DNA of 64,000 bases, taken from NCBI GenBank assembly GCA_049487715.1, contig CP150549.1, forward strand, positions 434,001-498,000, in the 5' to 3' direction. The translations under genes were made by a program, and so were the position numbers. The stretch is from Pycnococcus provasolii (taxonomy: Eukaryota; Chlorophyta; Pseudoscourfieldiophyceae; Pseudoscourfieldiales). Below, piece by piece: positions 16,178 to 27,029 of this stretch. The number at the start of each line of letters is the position of its first letter. Position 1 is the first letter of the stretch. The notes beneath the pieces were generated by a model. The model saw only the letters and a program-made list of their open reading frames with translations. It was not told the origin of the DNA and did not search any database.

Positions 16178-17599
16178 TTACATCTTCGACTGGCTCTCGT
16201 ACCGCCGAACGGCGTCACGCACGCCAAAGTCAAGCAAAATCTCCTCGCTGCCACCGGGAATCGCGTAGGCGCGAACCTCGCGGTACAGGCGCTCCACCTT
16301 CTCGCCCTGTCCGCCGCGCACGTACGACGCACCGCCGAAGATCTGAGCAGCCTCGCGCGCGCAGTACTCGAACACCTTCGTCGCCTGCACCTTCAGGAGG
16401 GCAATGTCGCCGCCCAACTTAGCATTCTGCTCCGTTTTATTCATCGTGCACATCTGGTACGTCAGCGTCTCAAGCGCCGCATGCGTCGCCTCCACCTGCC
16501 GAGCCATCTCCGCGAGCTTCCAGCGAATCACCGGATGCTCAATCAGGCGCTTACCAAACGTGCGGCGCTTCATCGCGTACTTGGCGCTCTCCTCCAAGCA
16601 AACGCGAGCGAAACGGTTCGCCTGCACCACGAATCCCCAGCGCTCGTGGTTGAAGTTGTACATGATGTACTTGAACGCCTCGTCCTGCTTGCCAATGAGG
16701 TTGTCGACGGGAACCTTGACGTCCTCGAATGTCACAAACGCCGTTCCGGACGCCCAAACGCCGCTGCAGAGCATCTGCCTCGTCGACACGCCGGGCATGT
16801 TCCTCTCGACGAGCAGGAAGCTGATGCCCTTGTGCGCAGAGCCCGGCTTTCCCGTGCGAACAGCCACCGTGAAGTAGTCCGCGAACATTCCGTTCGTGAT
16901 CCACTTCTTCTCGCCGTTCACGACGTAGTGCGTTCCATCCTCGCTGAGCTGCGCGTCGCACTTGAGGTTCGCGACGTCGCTGCCGTGCGTGGGTTCGGAT
17001 ATGCACAGGCAGATGACCTTGTCTCCACGCAGGCACGACGGCGCGATGCGCTCACGTAGCGCCTGCGAGCCGAACAGCAGGACGGGAGGCAGTCCAATCT
17101 GCAGTCCCTCTACGAGACCCCAGACAACACCTCCCGAACCGCAGCGGCAGATTTCGTCCACCAAGATGAGTTCGTGGAAAGCGTCAAACTCCGCATTGGG
17201 TCCGTTGGTTCCCGCCGGGTACGGGTTGAACGACCTTCCCACGAGTGCGGTGGGCCACGGCGGTCCTACGACACCTGGGAGCAGTCCCGCCTCGAACGCC
17301 TTTTTGAAGATGGCACGCGGGAGTGCCTTCTTTTCGTCCCAGGCGGTGCAGTTGGACGACGTGAGTTCCTTGTCGACGAATGCGCGCACCTTGAGCCGGA
17401 AGGCTGCGTGCGACGGTCCGTAGTACGGCGACGCGTGTGCCCGGTACCACGCGGGGTCCGCCCACGGCAGCTGCGAGCCGAACAGGCTTGGACGACTAGG
17501 AGCACCAGTAGCAACAGCAGCAGATTCAGAGACAGACGGTGAGGAGGACGTACCCATATTCCAATTGGTATGAGATAAATCTCCACCGAGGGAGGACAT
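16178..17599 (-). CDS. Acyl-CoA dehydrogenase with C-terminal SKM (peroxisomal type)
   Basis: A flavoprotein of 473 residues from the ATG at 17599 (another ATG at 17557 is possible; the frame is open further upstream). It oxidises acyl-CoA to enoyl-CoA in fatty-acid or amino-acid catabolism. Seen: VICLCISEPTHGSDVANL (FAD/substrate region), KKWITNGMFADYFTVAVR, LIGKQDEAFKYIMYNFNHER, and the C-terminal AAQIFGGASYVRGG and IPGGSEEILLDFGVRD typical of the family. The last residues are QSKM. SKM is a type 1 peroxisome targeting signal in plants, so a peroxisomal rather than mitochondrial site is likely. The chain length of the substrate cannot be told. The closest resemblance by eye is to long-chain fungal/algal acyl-CoA dehydrogenases. 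Confidence 0.88.
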   Translation of the reverse strand: MSSLGGDLSHTNWNMGTSSSPSVSESAAVATGAPSRPSLFGSQLPWADPAWYRAHASPYYGPSHAAFRLKVRAFVDKELTSSNCTAWDEKKALPRAIFKKAFEAGLLPGVVGPPWPTALVGRSFNPYPAGTNGPNAEFDAFHELILVDEICRCGSGGVVWGLVEGLQIGLPPVLLFGSQALRERIAPSCLRGDKVICLCISEPTHGSDVANLKCDAQLSEDGTHYVVNGEKKWITNGMFADYFTVAVRTGKPGSAHKGISFLLVERNMPGVSTRQMLCSGVWASGTAFVTFEDVKVPVDNLIGKQDEAFKYIMYNFNHERWGFVVQANRFARVCLEESAKYAMKRRTFGKRLIEHPVIRWKLAEMARQVEATHAALETLTYQMCTMNKTEQNAKLGGDIALLKVQATKVFEYCAREAAQIFGGASYVRGGQGEKVERLYREVRAYAIPGGSEEILLDFGVRDAVRRYESQSKM

Positions 17600-18165
17600 G
17601 CAAGAAGAAGAATGAGGAGGGGAGGGGAGGAGGGGAACACGTCGGCAGAGAGAACGCGGTTTTGGAAAAACAACTCCTCGGGTATGGAAAGGGCCGCCGG
17701 ACTGCCGGAGGAGAGGGTCCAAGGCCAACGGGGGCTTTTGTTCTTTCCAGGGAATACAAAAGCTTGTTCCTTGCGCTTTCGCTTTCGCTTTTTGCCAACA
17801 ACCCTACCTAGGGTAGCGAGCTCGCTTTTCCCACTATCAGTCGAACTTTAGGGTGAGCCTCGTCCCCTAGCTCAACCCTAATCGTACCCTAGTTAGGGGT
17901 TAGGATTGGGGCTCGGGTTTGGGGTTTAGCCTTTTAGGGTGAGCCTGTGGACCTGTAGTAACTTATCGCTATGGGTTAGTACGCCTCGTACAGTAACTTA
18001 CGTGTCTGTGTGTGACATTCATGAGTTTTGGTATTTTATTTATTCTCTCTCTCTCTATGTGTATGTGTGTGTTTGGTGGTGCTCTTTGTATTTATGCTGT
18101 TTTTATTTATTTATGTGAAAAAAATACCTTTGTTTTGGCCTTAACTTACATTACAGTGCTTATGC
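17600..18165. other. Spacer with acyl-CoA dehydrogenase promoter and CNBD-gene 3' region
   Basis: Contains GGGTTAGGATTGGGG and CTCGGGTTTGGGGTTTAG at ~17886-17929. Read on the minus strand these are AAACCCCAAACCCGAG, the recurrent upstream motif, ~320 bp before the start at 17599. Two TTAGGGTGAGCCT words flank it (17850, 17935). An AT- and GT-rich stretch near 18020-18130 probably is the 3' UTR of the next gene. No coding sequence is supported. Confidence 0.5.
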
Positions 18166-20405
18166 TTAACCGAGGCTCGACTGCGCACGAACCTGCTTCT
18201 CGATCGCCAATCCACGCGCGCCGAGGTCCTTCAATCCGTCGTTCTCGTACTCCTTGAAGTACGGAATCTCCAGCGTTGTTGTCATCTGCCGAAACTGGGG
18301 AACAGGACGGCGGCTCGCGCTGTCAAAGTATAAGCTGGGTCGCGCGTCGTTTGCTTCACTCACGTTCAATGCCAAACGACGCGTGCGATCGGCCACCACG
18401 TAGCAGTTGTACTTGTCCACGCTCGTGCACCCACTGGTTGTCGTATCGCCGCGCGTCCTCCACGTGTCGTTGCGCGTGCCCATGAGGCGCTTCGTTCTCG
18501 CTATGGTTGTCTCCTCCATCGCAAGCTCCGCCTCCGCGAGTGCCAGCGCGCGCATCGACCGCCGTCCAAGGCGAGGGGCGGTATCCACAGGAGAAGGCGG
18601 CTCGCCCATCACGTGCGAAAGTCCGAGCGAGGATGCCGAACGTGGATGCATCGCCTGCTCCACCGCCACATGTGCCATCGACTCCGCCGGTCGCATGGTA
18701 GGTGGCTGTATGAAAAGCGTGGGAGAACGTGTGGGACTCGCCAAGCCACCTGATTCCGGGGAACCTGGCGACACGGGCTGCGGCGTCGTCGGCGTGGGCG
18801 TGCGCCTGGCCATGCCAAGCGGCGCGAGCCTTCCCTTCCTGTCTCTCTGGGCATTGGGATCGGCCAACAACAAGCTCATTCGACGGTTGCTCGACTCCGC
18901 CGTCGCGATTGCTCGGCGATGCAGCTGCTTTGCCACCTTCGCGATGTTGTAGTCGAGTAGAAATTGCACCTCCGTGCGCATCTGCTCGAGCAGCTGAGGC
19001 GACAACTTTGTCGGGTTGAGAATTTCCGTCGTGAGCGCCTTCAGGCACTCGACGCGCGTCATGCAGACGCCCTGCCACCCGCTCATCATCTCAGGGCTCG
19101 TGGCGGTGATGCGACTGCCGAACATTTGACCCGTGCTGTAGTCTACGATCCGGTGCATGTCGTTCGCCTTGCCTTGACTTCCAAACAGCGTAGTATCCAT
19201 CTTAACGAGCCGCATGAGCGCCGACTCCGGCACGCGAAGCTGCACGACTCCCTTGCGTATGATGCGAAGGGCGACGTCGCCCTGCTTCATGTCGAAGACG
19301 TGCTCCGCGGGCATGCGTTCAACGCTCATCAGGCGGCTGAGTGCGACAACGTCGTCGATGTCGACGCTGCGCAGGGATGGCACCTGCATCTTCAGGAAGC
19401 GAAGCGAGTCTCTGCTGAGCTCATCGGCAAGCGCGAAGAAGACTCTTCTGAAGTCATCAGCATCAACGTACAGCAAATCTGTTGCATCTTTTGCCACCGT
19501 GCACGTCGCCACGCGCGGCTGTCGGCGCAGGATGGACAGATCTCCGAAGCTCGAGCCGCTGCGCACGAAGATATCGGGTATGACTTCGGGGAGGAGGAGG
19601 AGGAGGAGGATGTAGCGGTTGCTGCAGCCGCCGCCGCGCCGAGCTTTGTGGTCCTCTTGTTGTCAACCTTGGCAGAAATCTGCACCACGCCGTTGAGCAC
19701 CATGTAGAAGGCGTCTCCTTCCTCGCCTTGGTGGCAGAGCACTTCGCCTTCCTTGCACGACCGATGCTTGACGACGCTGACGAGGTCCTCTAAGCTGTCT
19801 ACAGGAAGTTGCCTTGCAAACTGGAATATCAGGGACATCAGGGCACACAGTTCCTGCGACTCGGCTGTTTTCAGCGGCCTCGTTTCACTTACTTTGACAA
19901 TGGCACGCGCCCGTCTGACCTGCAGGTCGCGTCGCATGCCCGCCGCCCTTGCCATATGGTGCTGGATTCCAATTTCGTTGAGCGAGTCTGCGTTGATGGC
20001 GGTGCTAAGCTCTTCTCTGCGTAGTTGGCTTTTGGTTTTGCTGAGTGCAGCCTTCCTTCTTTCTTCGTCAACCATCTTCCGTCTCTCTTCCTCAATCACC
20101 TGCGCCGACTTGCCTTTTCGTTTTGCTGGTGTGTTCGTTCCTCCTCCAGGTGTGTTTGGTGATGCGTCTGTGACCGGTAGTCCCGTTTTCACGCTAACGT
20201 TCGACACCGCGAGTTCTCCGGAGCCGTCGACTAAGTCGTGCCTTTTCGCGGCGTGCAAGACGGACGTCAAGACGGGCGTTTTGAACGACACCGCCGTATT
20301 CGAGTTTGTGCGCGCCAACGACATTGACGACGACGAGTGACTGCTAAGCCCAGAAGTCACACCTATAGCAGCGCGCGAGGCGTGATCGAGAAGACTTGTC
20401 GTCAT
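18166..20405 (-). CDS. Cyclic-nucleotide-binding-domain protein, interrupted by a frameshift
   Basis: Two overlapping frames form one protein of ~743 residues. The upstream frame (from ATG 20405) has a Ser-rich start, a charged coiled coil (EEERRKMVDEERRKAAL, ~105-120) and the first half of a CNB fold: GEVLCHQGEEGDAFYMVLNG (~220-239). The downstream frame continues with SGSSFGDLSILRRQPRVATC, the phosphate-binding-cassette half, where the Arg is kept. The switch must lie in a (GGA)n run at 19588-19610, which encodes a Ser or Leu tract depending on frame. A second, degenerate CNB-like domain follows (MPAEHVFDMKQGDVALRIIR). No kinase or channel domain is present. It may be a regulator binding cAMP/cGMP. 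The frameshift may be a sequencing error or a real defect. Confidence 0.75.
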
Positions 20406-20716
20406 CAATCACGAGAAGCACAATTACTAAATGGCGAGGACACACTGATGGCGAGAACGAAGACCAAGGCGGCCGAACAAGAACAAGAACAAGGCGGGGG
20501 GAAGAAGGGGAACGGACGACTGACTGATCGCGGTCACCGGACGGCCGGACGCATCCCGAATTCCCAATAAAATCCCGACCATGACGACCACCTACATACC
20601 ACTACGATAAGACGACCGGCAAGGCGAAACACCCCTTAGTACCACTGTATGTAATGTACTCTCCTCAACGAGTGTTTCTTCGAACGACCTACAGTACCCT
20701 AACTTATTACCGGTAA

Positions 20717-21332
20717 GTACTGTCTAAAATGATAAACGGACCGGTCATTTGTAAGTCGTCCCAATGGTCGTGCCATACCAGGTCGTTTTTGCCCGTACTT
20801 GTGGTGTTCGGGCAAGCCTCTTGAGTGGTCTATGCGACGCCGTCGCGAGGAACAGTGCACAACGAACACTCGCGTGTACACAACCAGCCAAAGTGGTACA
20901 CTCCGCCATGACCGCCAAATGTTAAACGGACTACGGGGTTCCCGTTGTCGAAATGTAAAATTTGGGTTTCCCGATGGAATTCCTTTCCCCCATGCTGATC
21001 AGGGGGGGGGACCCATGCATTTGGAAGTCGGGGGGAAATAGAGGGATTCTGAGTTTCCCAAATTGGTCCCGGATTTCTGTCGGGGCAAATTCCCCCCCGA
21101 CTTACAAATGGATTTTCGGATTTTAATGGCGGAACGCTGTTTTGTCGCGAATTTGTGAGCAGCTCGTGCGTTGGTTTTCTACGTGGTATGTGTGTGCAAG
21201 TAGGCCTACACCCATAGTGTACCACTGCCACAAACCACGGGTGAAACGGACTTGGGACGGCCCAGTTGTGGGGTTGACTTACAAATCCGGTCCGTTTAAC
21301 ATGGGCGGTCCGTTTATCATTTCAGACAGTAC
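20717..21332. mobile_element. MITE-like element with imperfect terminal inverted repeats
   Basis: The left end (GTACTGTCTAAAATGATAAA through CGGACCGG, 20717-20744) is the inverse of the right end (CGGTCCGTTTATCATTTCAG through ACAGTAC, ending at 21332), with one mismatch over ~26 bp. Similarity resumes as CATTTGTAAGTC inward after a small insertion in the right arm, which duplicates GTCCGTTTA. A TA dinucleotide at both ends (TA-CTGTCT and AGACAG-TA) fits Tc1/mariner-type insertion. The interior has no coding sequence but repeats ACTTACAAAT and AAACGGAC words. About 616 bp long. Its end abuts a GTAC-rich palindrome. Confidence 0.55.
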
Positions 21333-21411
21333 AGGTACAGTACAGTACTGTACATACAGTACAGTACTGTACAGTACAGTACATACAGTACTTTACTGTA
21401 CTTAACTTACC
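21331..21411. repeat. GTACAGTAC palindromic microsatellite
   Basis: About 80 bp of overlapping GTACAGTACTGTAC and CATACAGTAC units, strongly self-complementary, starting at the right end of the MITE-like element. No gene nearby uses it. Confidence 0.8.
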
Positions 21412-21700
21412 TGTACCAGTACCGTACTTCAAGTTGGCCCTGATCGCGGATCAGGCTCTCCATACCTTTACGTGGTACAAGCCGATTAAACAAAATAATA
21501 AGGGCTGGACCATCTACCTTAAGGTTACCCTAGGTGGACCGGTCAGGGGAAACTACTCCATCAATGACATACTGTACATAGATCTCCGACATACTGTAAA
21601 ACATCAGAGAATAGGTCAGAGAATCCCTTGCAGGAAGGGGAAAAACGGTCAAAATCCCCAGGGGAAAAAGACTCGCCAAGGTGCAGGTCCCTCTTGGCCG

Positions 21701-21818
21701 TTAGGGTAGTCGTTAGGGTTAGGGTTAACAGATCGGGATCCCATCGTGGTTTCTGTTAGGGCTATGAGTAGCAGATTAGGGTTCAGGTGTTCTGTTAGGG
21801 TTAGGGTTAGGGTTAGGT
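21701..21818 (+). repeat. Interrupted TTAGGG telomere-like tracts
   Basis: GTTAGGGTTAGGGTTAAC near 21712 and CTGTTAGGGTTAGGGTTAGG near 21793 with unrelated sequence between. The remainder of the 20406-22300 spacer (20406-20716 and 21820-22300) shows no coding sequence; 22100-22300 is probably the 5' UTR/promoter of the MCTP gene. Confidence 0.7.
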
Positions 21819-22300
21819 CCGCTTCCTCTTCCTTCCTTCCCTGACCTGACCTGACCATAGGGCACGTCGTCGTCGTCCAAAAGCTCCGGAGAGTCAAAGC
21901 AGACGTTTCATTCTCGCCATGTGACACGTGTAAGTACAAGTGTGTGCACTTGCCCCATGTCGGATTGAATACCTCGCATGCCATGCCTTCATTTCATTCC
22001 ATTTCATACATGTTTAATATGTGCAGGCAGTTAGTTTCTTACTAACCTTATGTATTTTAATACAATCAGGCTCTGCTCGTATTGATGATCGATCGTATTC
22101 TGGGATCCCATGAGTGAGTGAGAATTTGCTCATTGAATTTGTTTTTTCTGCTCTTCCTTTGGCAACCTTTGGCTGCTGCTTTGGCTGCTGCTTGGGCTGT
22201 TGCGTCGGGGGAGGGACCCTGTATCTCTTTACCTTAGTGAGTGGTACCTTCGTAGTTCTTGCTTGGCGTTTCTTCGTTTCTTCTCGTTTGTTCGACCTGG

Positions 22301-25300
22301 ATGTCGTCCACGTCGTCGTCGTCAAGCAGCATCGCGTTGGAAATTGTCAGCTGCAGACACCTAAGAGTACCCGCGGATACCTACTTAGCTGCATACGAAC
22401 TTGTGCACGCATCTGTGCGGATCATCAAACATAGCAATAATGACGAAAGCAACAAAAACAACAACCACTCTGATTTCGCAAACGAAAGGACGACGCGACG
22501 CGTTCCACGCAACCCGACGAAAGGAGGAACGGGAACAAATAAGCTCATCTGCAACCCGCAGTTTGCCGTTTACAAAAAGGAAACGTTTGCAATCGCCAAG
22601 CACAACAACACATTTCAGTGGACAGACTGCTGCAGTGACCACGGTCACGACCAAGAAGGGGAAGGGTGCGATGCGGTAGAAATCAGCGTATGGGGAACGT
22701 CTGCACCTGAGATTTCTTCCGACGTAAACAACGCAACAACGACCGCGGAGAGGTGGAGGAAACTCGTGAACTCTGTATTACATAAGACACGGGCGGCACG
22801 AAAGCCTCGTTTTCTTGGACGAGTGCGACTGCTCCTCGACCCGCTGCTCGAGGAACGACTTGAAGTCCTTCCTAGCATCTTCGAGGACAACACCAACATC
22901 CGCGGTAATGCAGTGAGTGATGACGACGACAGCAACGACAACAGCTGCAATCGCATCACCGACGAGACGCCAAAGAGCACAGCCACGTCGACTTCGCCGT
23001 GGTCGGGTGGTGCTGACAACGAGCTGATTTGGATCGATCTGCAGCGCAGCAGTAGAAAGGATGTGATCTCCGGAAGCGTTGGGATTCGCATTCACATCAA
23101 GGAGAAGAACCACGATGAGCTGCCAAGTGGAATGCCGTCTCTGCGTCTATCCACATGCCGCTCGGTCGGTTCCTCCGTGGGTAACGGTGGAGGCCACACG
23201 GAGCGCCGCCTGTTTCACGATCGCCATCTCGTCGTTCTCATGGAGCGCGCGAGCATTCGCGTCACTGTCGAGGACGGCAAGCACTACCCTCGGATCATGG
23301 AGCGCGTGATGGGGCAGTATGCACGTCTGCTTAGCGCCGCGCTTGGCGACGAGAACTCGATGCGGCTGTATGGATTTGCGCGTCTCGGCGAGACTCGCGC
23401 ACGCACGCAAGCACGGCACACTCAACGAAAGCAGGATGCGAATGTCACCACCATACCAGAAGAGAAAGCGGTTGAATCTTCTCCGCAAGTGCCGTCACAA
23501 CAACAGCCGAACACGACGCGAGGAATCCTCGACAGCGTGGCCATGGCAACCGAAGCCACGAAGAACAGGCTGAGAGACCTGCTCGCTATGCAGCAACCCA
23601 AGAGCAATCGAGACATCACCACGCACGTCTTCGGGTGCGCGTGGGACGAGGCGTTCGTGCTGGAGGCTGGTGCGAAATCACACGCCGGGAGCCTGTCACT
23701 TGCTCTGTTCGATGCCAGCGAAACGGCAGCAGCAGCTTCAAATTCCGCCACACTGGCGAACCGAAGGCAGGTTCGAGGAGGACGAACGAACTTGAATCTG
23801 CAGGAGTTCGAGGAGGGTGCGGAGGAGGCTGCTGGAGGTGGTGCACGAATGGGACGACGACCACCCCCACAGCACCACTGCCTTGGTCACGTGCACATTC
23901 CACTGAGCTGGCTCGACGTGAATCCGAACACGCGATTTCAAAGAAGCCTGTTCACGGGAGACGAGGCTTTCGAATACCTACGCGAGGCTGCTTCTGTGGA
24001 GGAGGCGCGCGAGCAGATCCTGAGGGAAAAGATTGATCGATGCTCGCGCTGGATCAAGCTCGAGACGTCCGCTGCGGGGCTGAATGCCGCGTTCGCCGCC
24101 TTTGGGAGAAAGCCGCCTAAGATTGCAACTTGGGTGAAAGTTTCAGCCTTCTTCTGCACGAAGCAAGATGCCATGCAGGCTGCCAAGTTGAGGGCAAGGA
24201 ATGGGTTTGCCAGTCCCGTTGCTGCGTGCGTCGCGGTGGAGGAACCCTTGCGTATTTTAAGGATTTGTTTGTGGGGTGCCGAGCTGAACAATACGAACAA
24301 GAAAAGTTGCGAAAAAGAGGATACTGAGGATGCAAGCGGCGTTGTTTCGAATGGAATAGGAAGTGCGACAGACGGCGATGGTGATGGGTGGGGAATAGAA
24401 CTTCTACGACGCGCAAATGCACGGCAGGATGCTGAGGACTTTGTCGCGCCAAAACCAACCACCACCACGAGCGAAATGGTGCTCCCCGATCCCTTCTGCG
24501 TCCTAACGCTCAAAGATGTGCCAAGCGGCCCGCTTGGATTTGGTGTGGCGTGTGGTGCACGCTCGATGGAATTCGGTGCCGGTGAGCTGTGTGAGGATGA
24601 GTGCATGGACAGGAGATTGCACGGCAATATCATACGTACAGCAGGCCTGTGCCCGAGGGTCCCACGCACGCACGTGGCACCACGCACGTACAATCCACGG
24701 TGGAACAGCTCAATGGCGATGCTTGTGCCCACGGCAGAGACTCTTGTGGGTGCTGTCGAATTGCAGGTGCTTGATGCCAAGCGGAAGAAGAAGAAAATGC
24801 TAGAAGATGACGACGTGGAGGAGGACGCGGAGGTGGAGGACGCGGAGGAGGAGGAGGACGATGAAGACATTGGCGACGACGAACTGGACGATGAGGATGA
24901 TGAAGACATTTTGTCATCAACAAGTGGAACACCTCGCAGCAGCGGCAACGTTTCAAATCTCTGGGGCAGTTGCAAATCTTGCGCTGGAGTGTTCGACTCG
25001 ATGAAAAAGCGACAACGTCTTCTTCACAAATCTTCAGCGTCAAGGCTTGCGACGGTCAACCTTCCACTCAAGACGATCCCGTCGCTGCAGCATGGGGGGT
25101 CAAGCGTTACGTATCGATGGGTCGACTCGACGGACGGAAGGCACCGCGTACGCCTTGCGGCTTATTGGGAAGAGCCTAGCATTCCTAATAATGATGATGG
25201 CATGTCAGTGCTTGGCATGGGAACACTGGAAGTGATGAAGGTGCAGCTCATTGAGCCGTCGCTTGCTTCATGCCGTCGTCCGGTTTTCGTTGTCGCCTCG

Positions 25301-26783
25301 TTGGGAGAGCATTGGCTTCAAACTCACGATGCGAACGCAAGAGAGGAGCAGCAGCAGGAGGACGCGGAGGACGCGGAGGAGGAGGAAGGTGGTGACAGAT
25401 CATCATACCTATCTCAATGTTTTGCGAAGATCGAAGAGCTCGCCTCGAACCTGCCCTTGCCAAAATACGCATCACCACTTGCGGCGTCAGTTGCAGCTTA
25501 CGTCGGGCGACGCATTCGACCAGCAATTGGACCCAAGACTCACAGAAGAATGGCAAGGGACAGGAGGAGACAACGACAGAAGAATACCGAAGAGGTTGCG
25601 AGCTATCTCTTCAGAGGCGTTCCAGGTGGATGGAGCTGGAAAGTGACTGATCCTGCGGATGCGGTGTACGCGAGCGTTTTCGAGCGACGATCGCACCGAG
25701 CGCCTCTGCTTCTTGGCCGCGTGTGCGTGCGAGTGAGCTCACTTGGGCGAAATGGTGCGAATTTGCTGAAGCTGCCGTTGACTGTGGAAGCGGAATCTGG
25801 CCGTCGCGTCGTCGTCGGACATCTCCACTTGAGCGTGGGAATTCGATGGGACGTGAGCGCGCATCGCGTGCTTGGCACGTACCTGAGGGCGCCGACTGGG
25901 GTGTTCGGACATGCACCGATTGGTCTCGGCGAACGGCCCGCTTGTTTTGGCCGCACCTGGGCTCTCTTGGACGGAGCGCGTCGTGCTGCGCCGTTTGCGC
26001 ATGAGCGCTCTGGCAGCAACGCTCGTACGTTCTGCGCGTGCAGTGCACGTCGACCACCTCAAAGGTCAAAGTGGCATGATCCTCCCAGAGTGTGTTTGTG
26101 CAGCGATGGGCGGCGACACATCGTTCAGCGTGAGGGCGATCAAGGCACACATTCATCGATTGGTGCACGCGCTGACTGGCGGCATGTTGGCGCTGGTGGC
26201 GATGATGCCTGAGCTGGACATTGCGGCGATCGTTGGGTGGCAGAATTCTTGGGTGAGCAGTTGCATTTGCTTGGGGTGGATGTTATTTGTGTTTCACGCT
26301 CGTCATGTCGTGGGCATCGTCTTATGCGTGGGCGCACTGATTGCGGGGGTTGGGTTGGCGCACGCGAGACCCCTGAGCTGGGTGGCGTGCAAAGAAGTGG
26401 GACCCGAGGAGGTCCAGCCGAGCAGCCGAGTTGGGTTCGCCGCAACACTGCGCGCCGCAGATGTGGCTCGCAGACAACTCCGCCACCGCAAGCGCGAGCT
26501 CCTTCTGGTGCTGCTGGCGGCACAGCATGCGATGCACGACTCGGCGGTTTGGGCGGAGCGCATTCGAGCGTTGGTGTGCTTCGCCGATCGGCGTGCCAGC
26601 ACTTTGTTTTTTTGCGTACTTGTACTCGCAGGCGCTGTGATTGTGGCGGTGCCACTGCGCTGGTTGGCACTGTTTGTTGGTTTGTTCATAATGAGACCGC
26701 CATCGTTGCGCGCTTACGGCGTCACACCACCACCGCTAAATTTGCTCTTGAGACTTCCATCCTTGGAAGATGCCATCTTGTAA
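22301..26783 (+). CDS. MCTP: multiple C2 domain and transmembrane protein, with a frameshift
   Basis: Plant-type membrane-tethering protein of ~1490 residues, read from the ATG at 22301 (the frame is open a little upstream without an ATG). It opens with a C2 domain (IALEIVSCRHLRVPADTYLA...VEISVWG). Further C2-like regions follow near residues 640-840 (RILRICLWGAEL, PDPFCVLTLKDV, YNPRWNS), 970 and 1110-1190 (VCVRVSSLGRNGANLLKLPL). Acidic low-complexity linkers lie between. The end is the phosphoribosyltransferase C-terminal domain with two hydrophobic hairpins (WVSSCICLGWMLFVFHARHV; LFFCVLVLAGAVIVAV) and the family ending LNLLLRLPSLEDAIL. The membrane part is in a different frame from the C2 part; the switch lies near 25890-25940. 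MCTPs bind Ca2+/lipids at ER-plasma-membrane contacts. The frameshift may be an assembly error. Confidence 0.85.
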
Positions 26784-26826
26784 TGTCAAAAACAATCTAC
26801 CTTACATCATCTGATGAAACATGTGA

Positions 26827-26860
26827 AGTGTGTGTGTGGTGTGTGTGTGTGTGTGTGCGT
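26827..26860 (+). repeat. (GT)n microsatellite
   Basis: GT-rich stretch of ~34 bp in the 246-bp gap between the convergent MCTP and asparagine synthetase genes; the rest of the gap is AT-rich 3' UTR-like sequence. Confidence 0.8.
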
Positions 26861-27029
26861 GATGAAAGAGAAAAAGAAGAGAGAGGTGGTAAATGATAAA
26901 AAGAGTTTGAATGGTTGATCATATTTCATCATACTATATGTTTGTAGTAAAAATAAAATCCTATCCTTATTATTGAATTGTTTTTTGTGTTTTTGGGGCT
27001 ATGATGTAATTTTGATTGTTGGTGAAATT

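Noticed and set aside
20409-22258. Hidden gene in the 1.85-kb spacer
   Set aside because: All open frames are short and repeat-derived; the content is explained by a MITE-like element, palindromes and telomere-like tracts.
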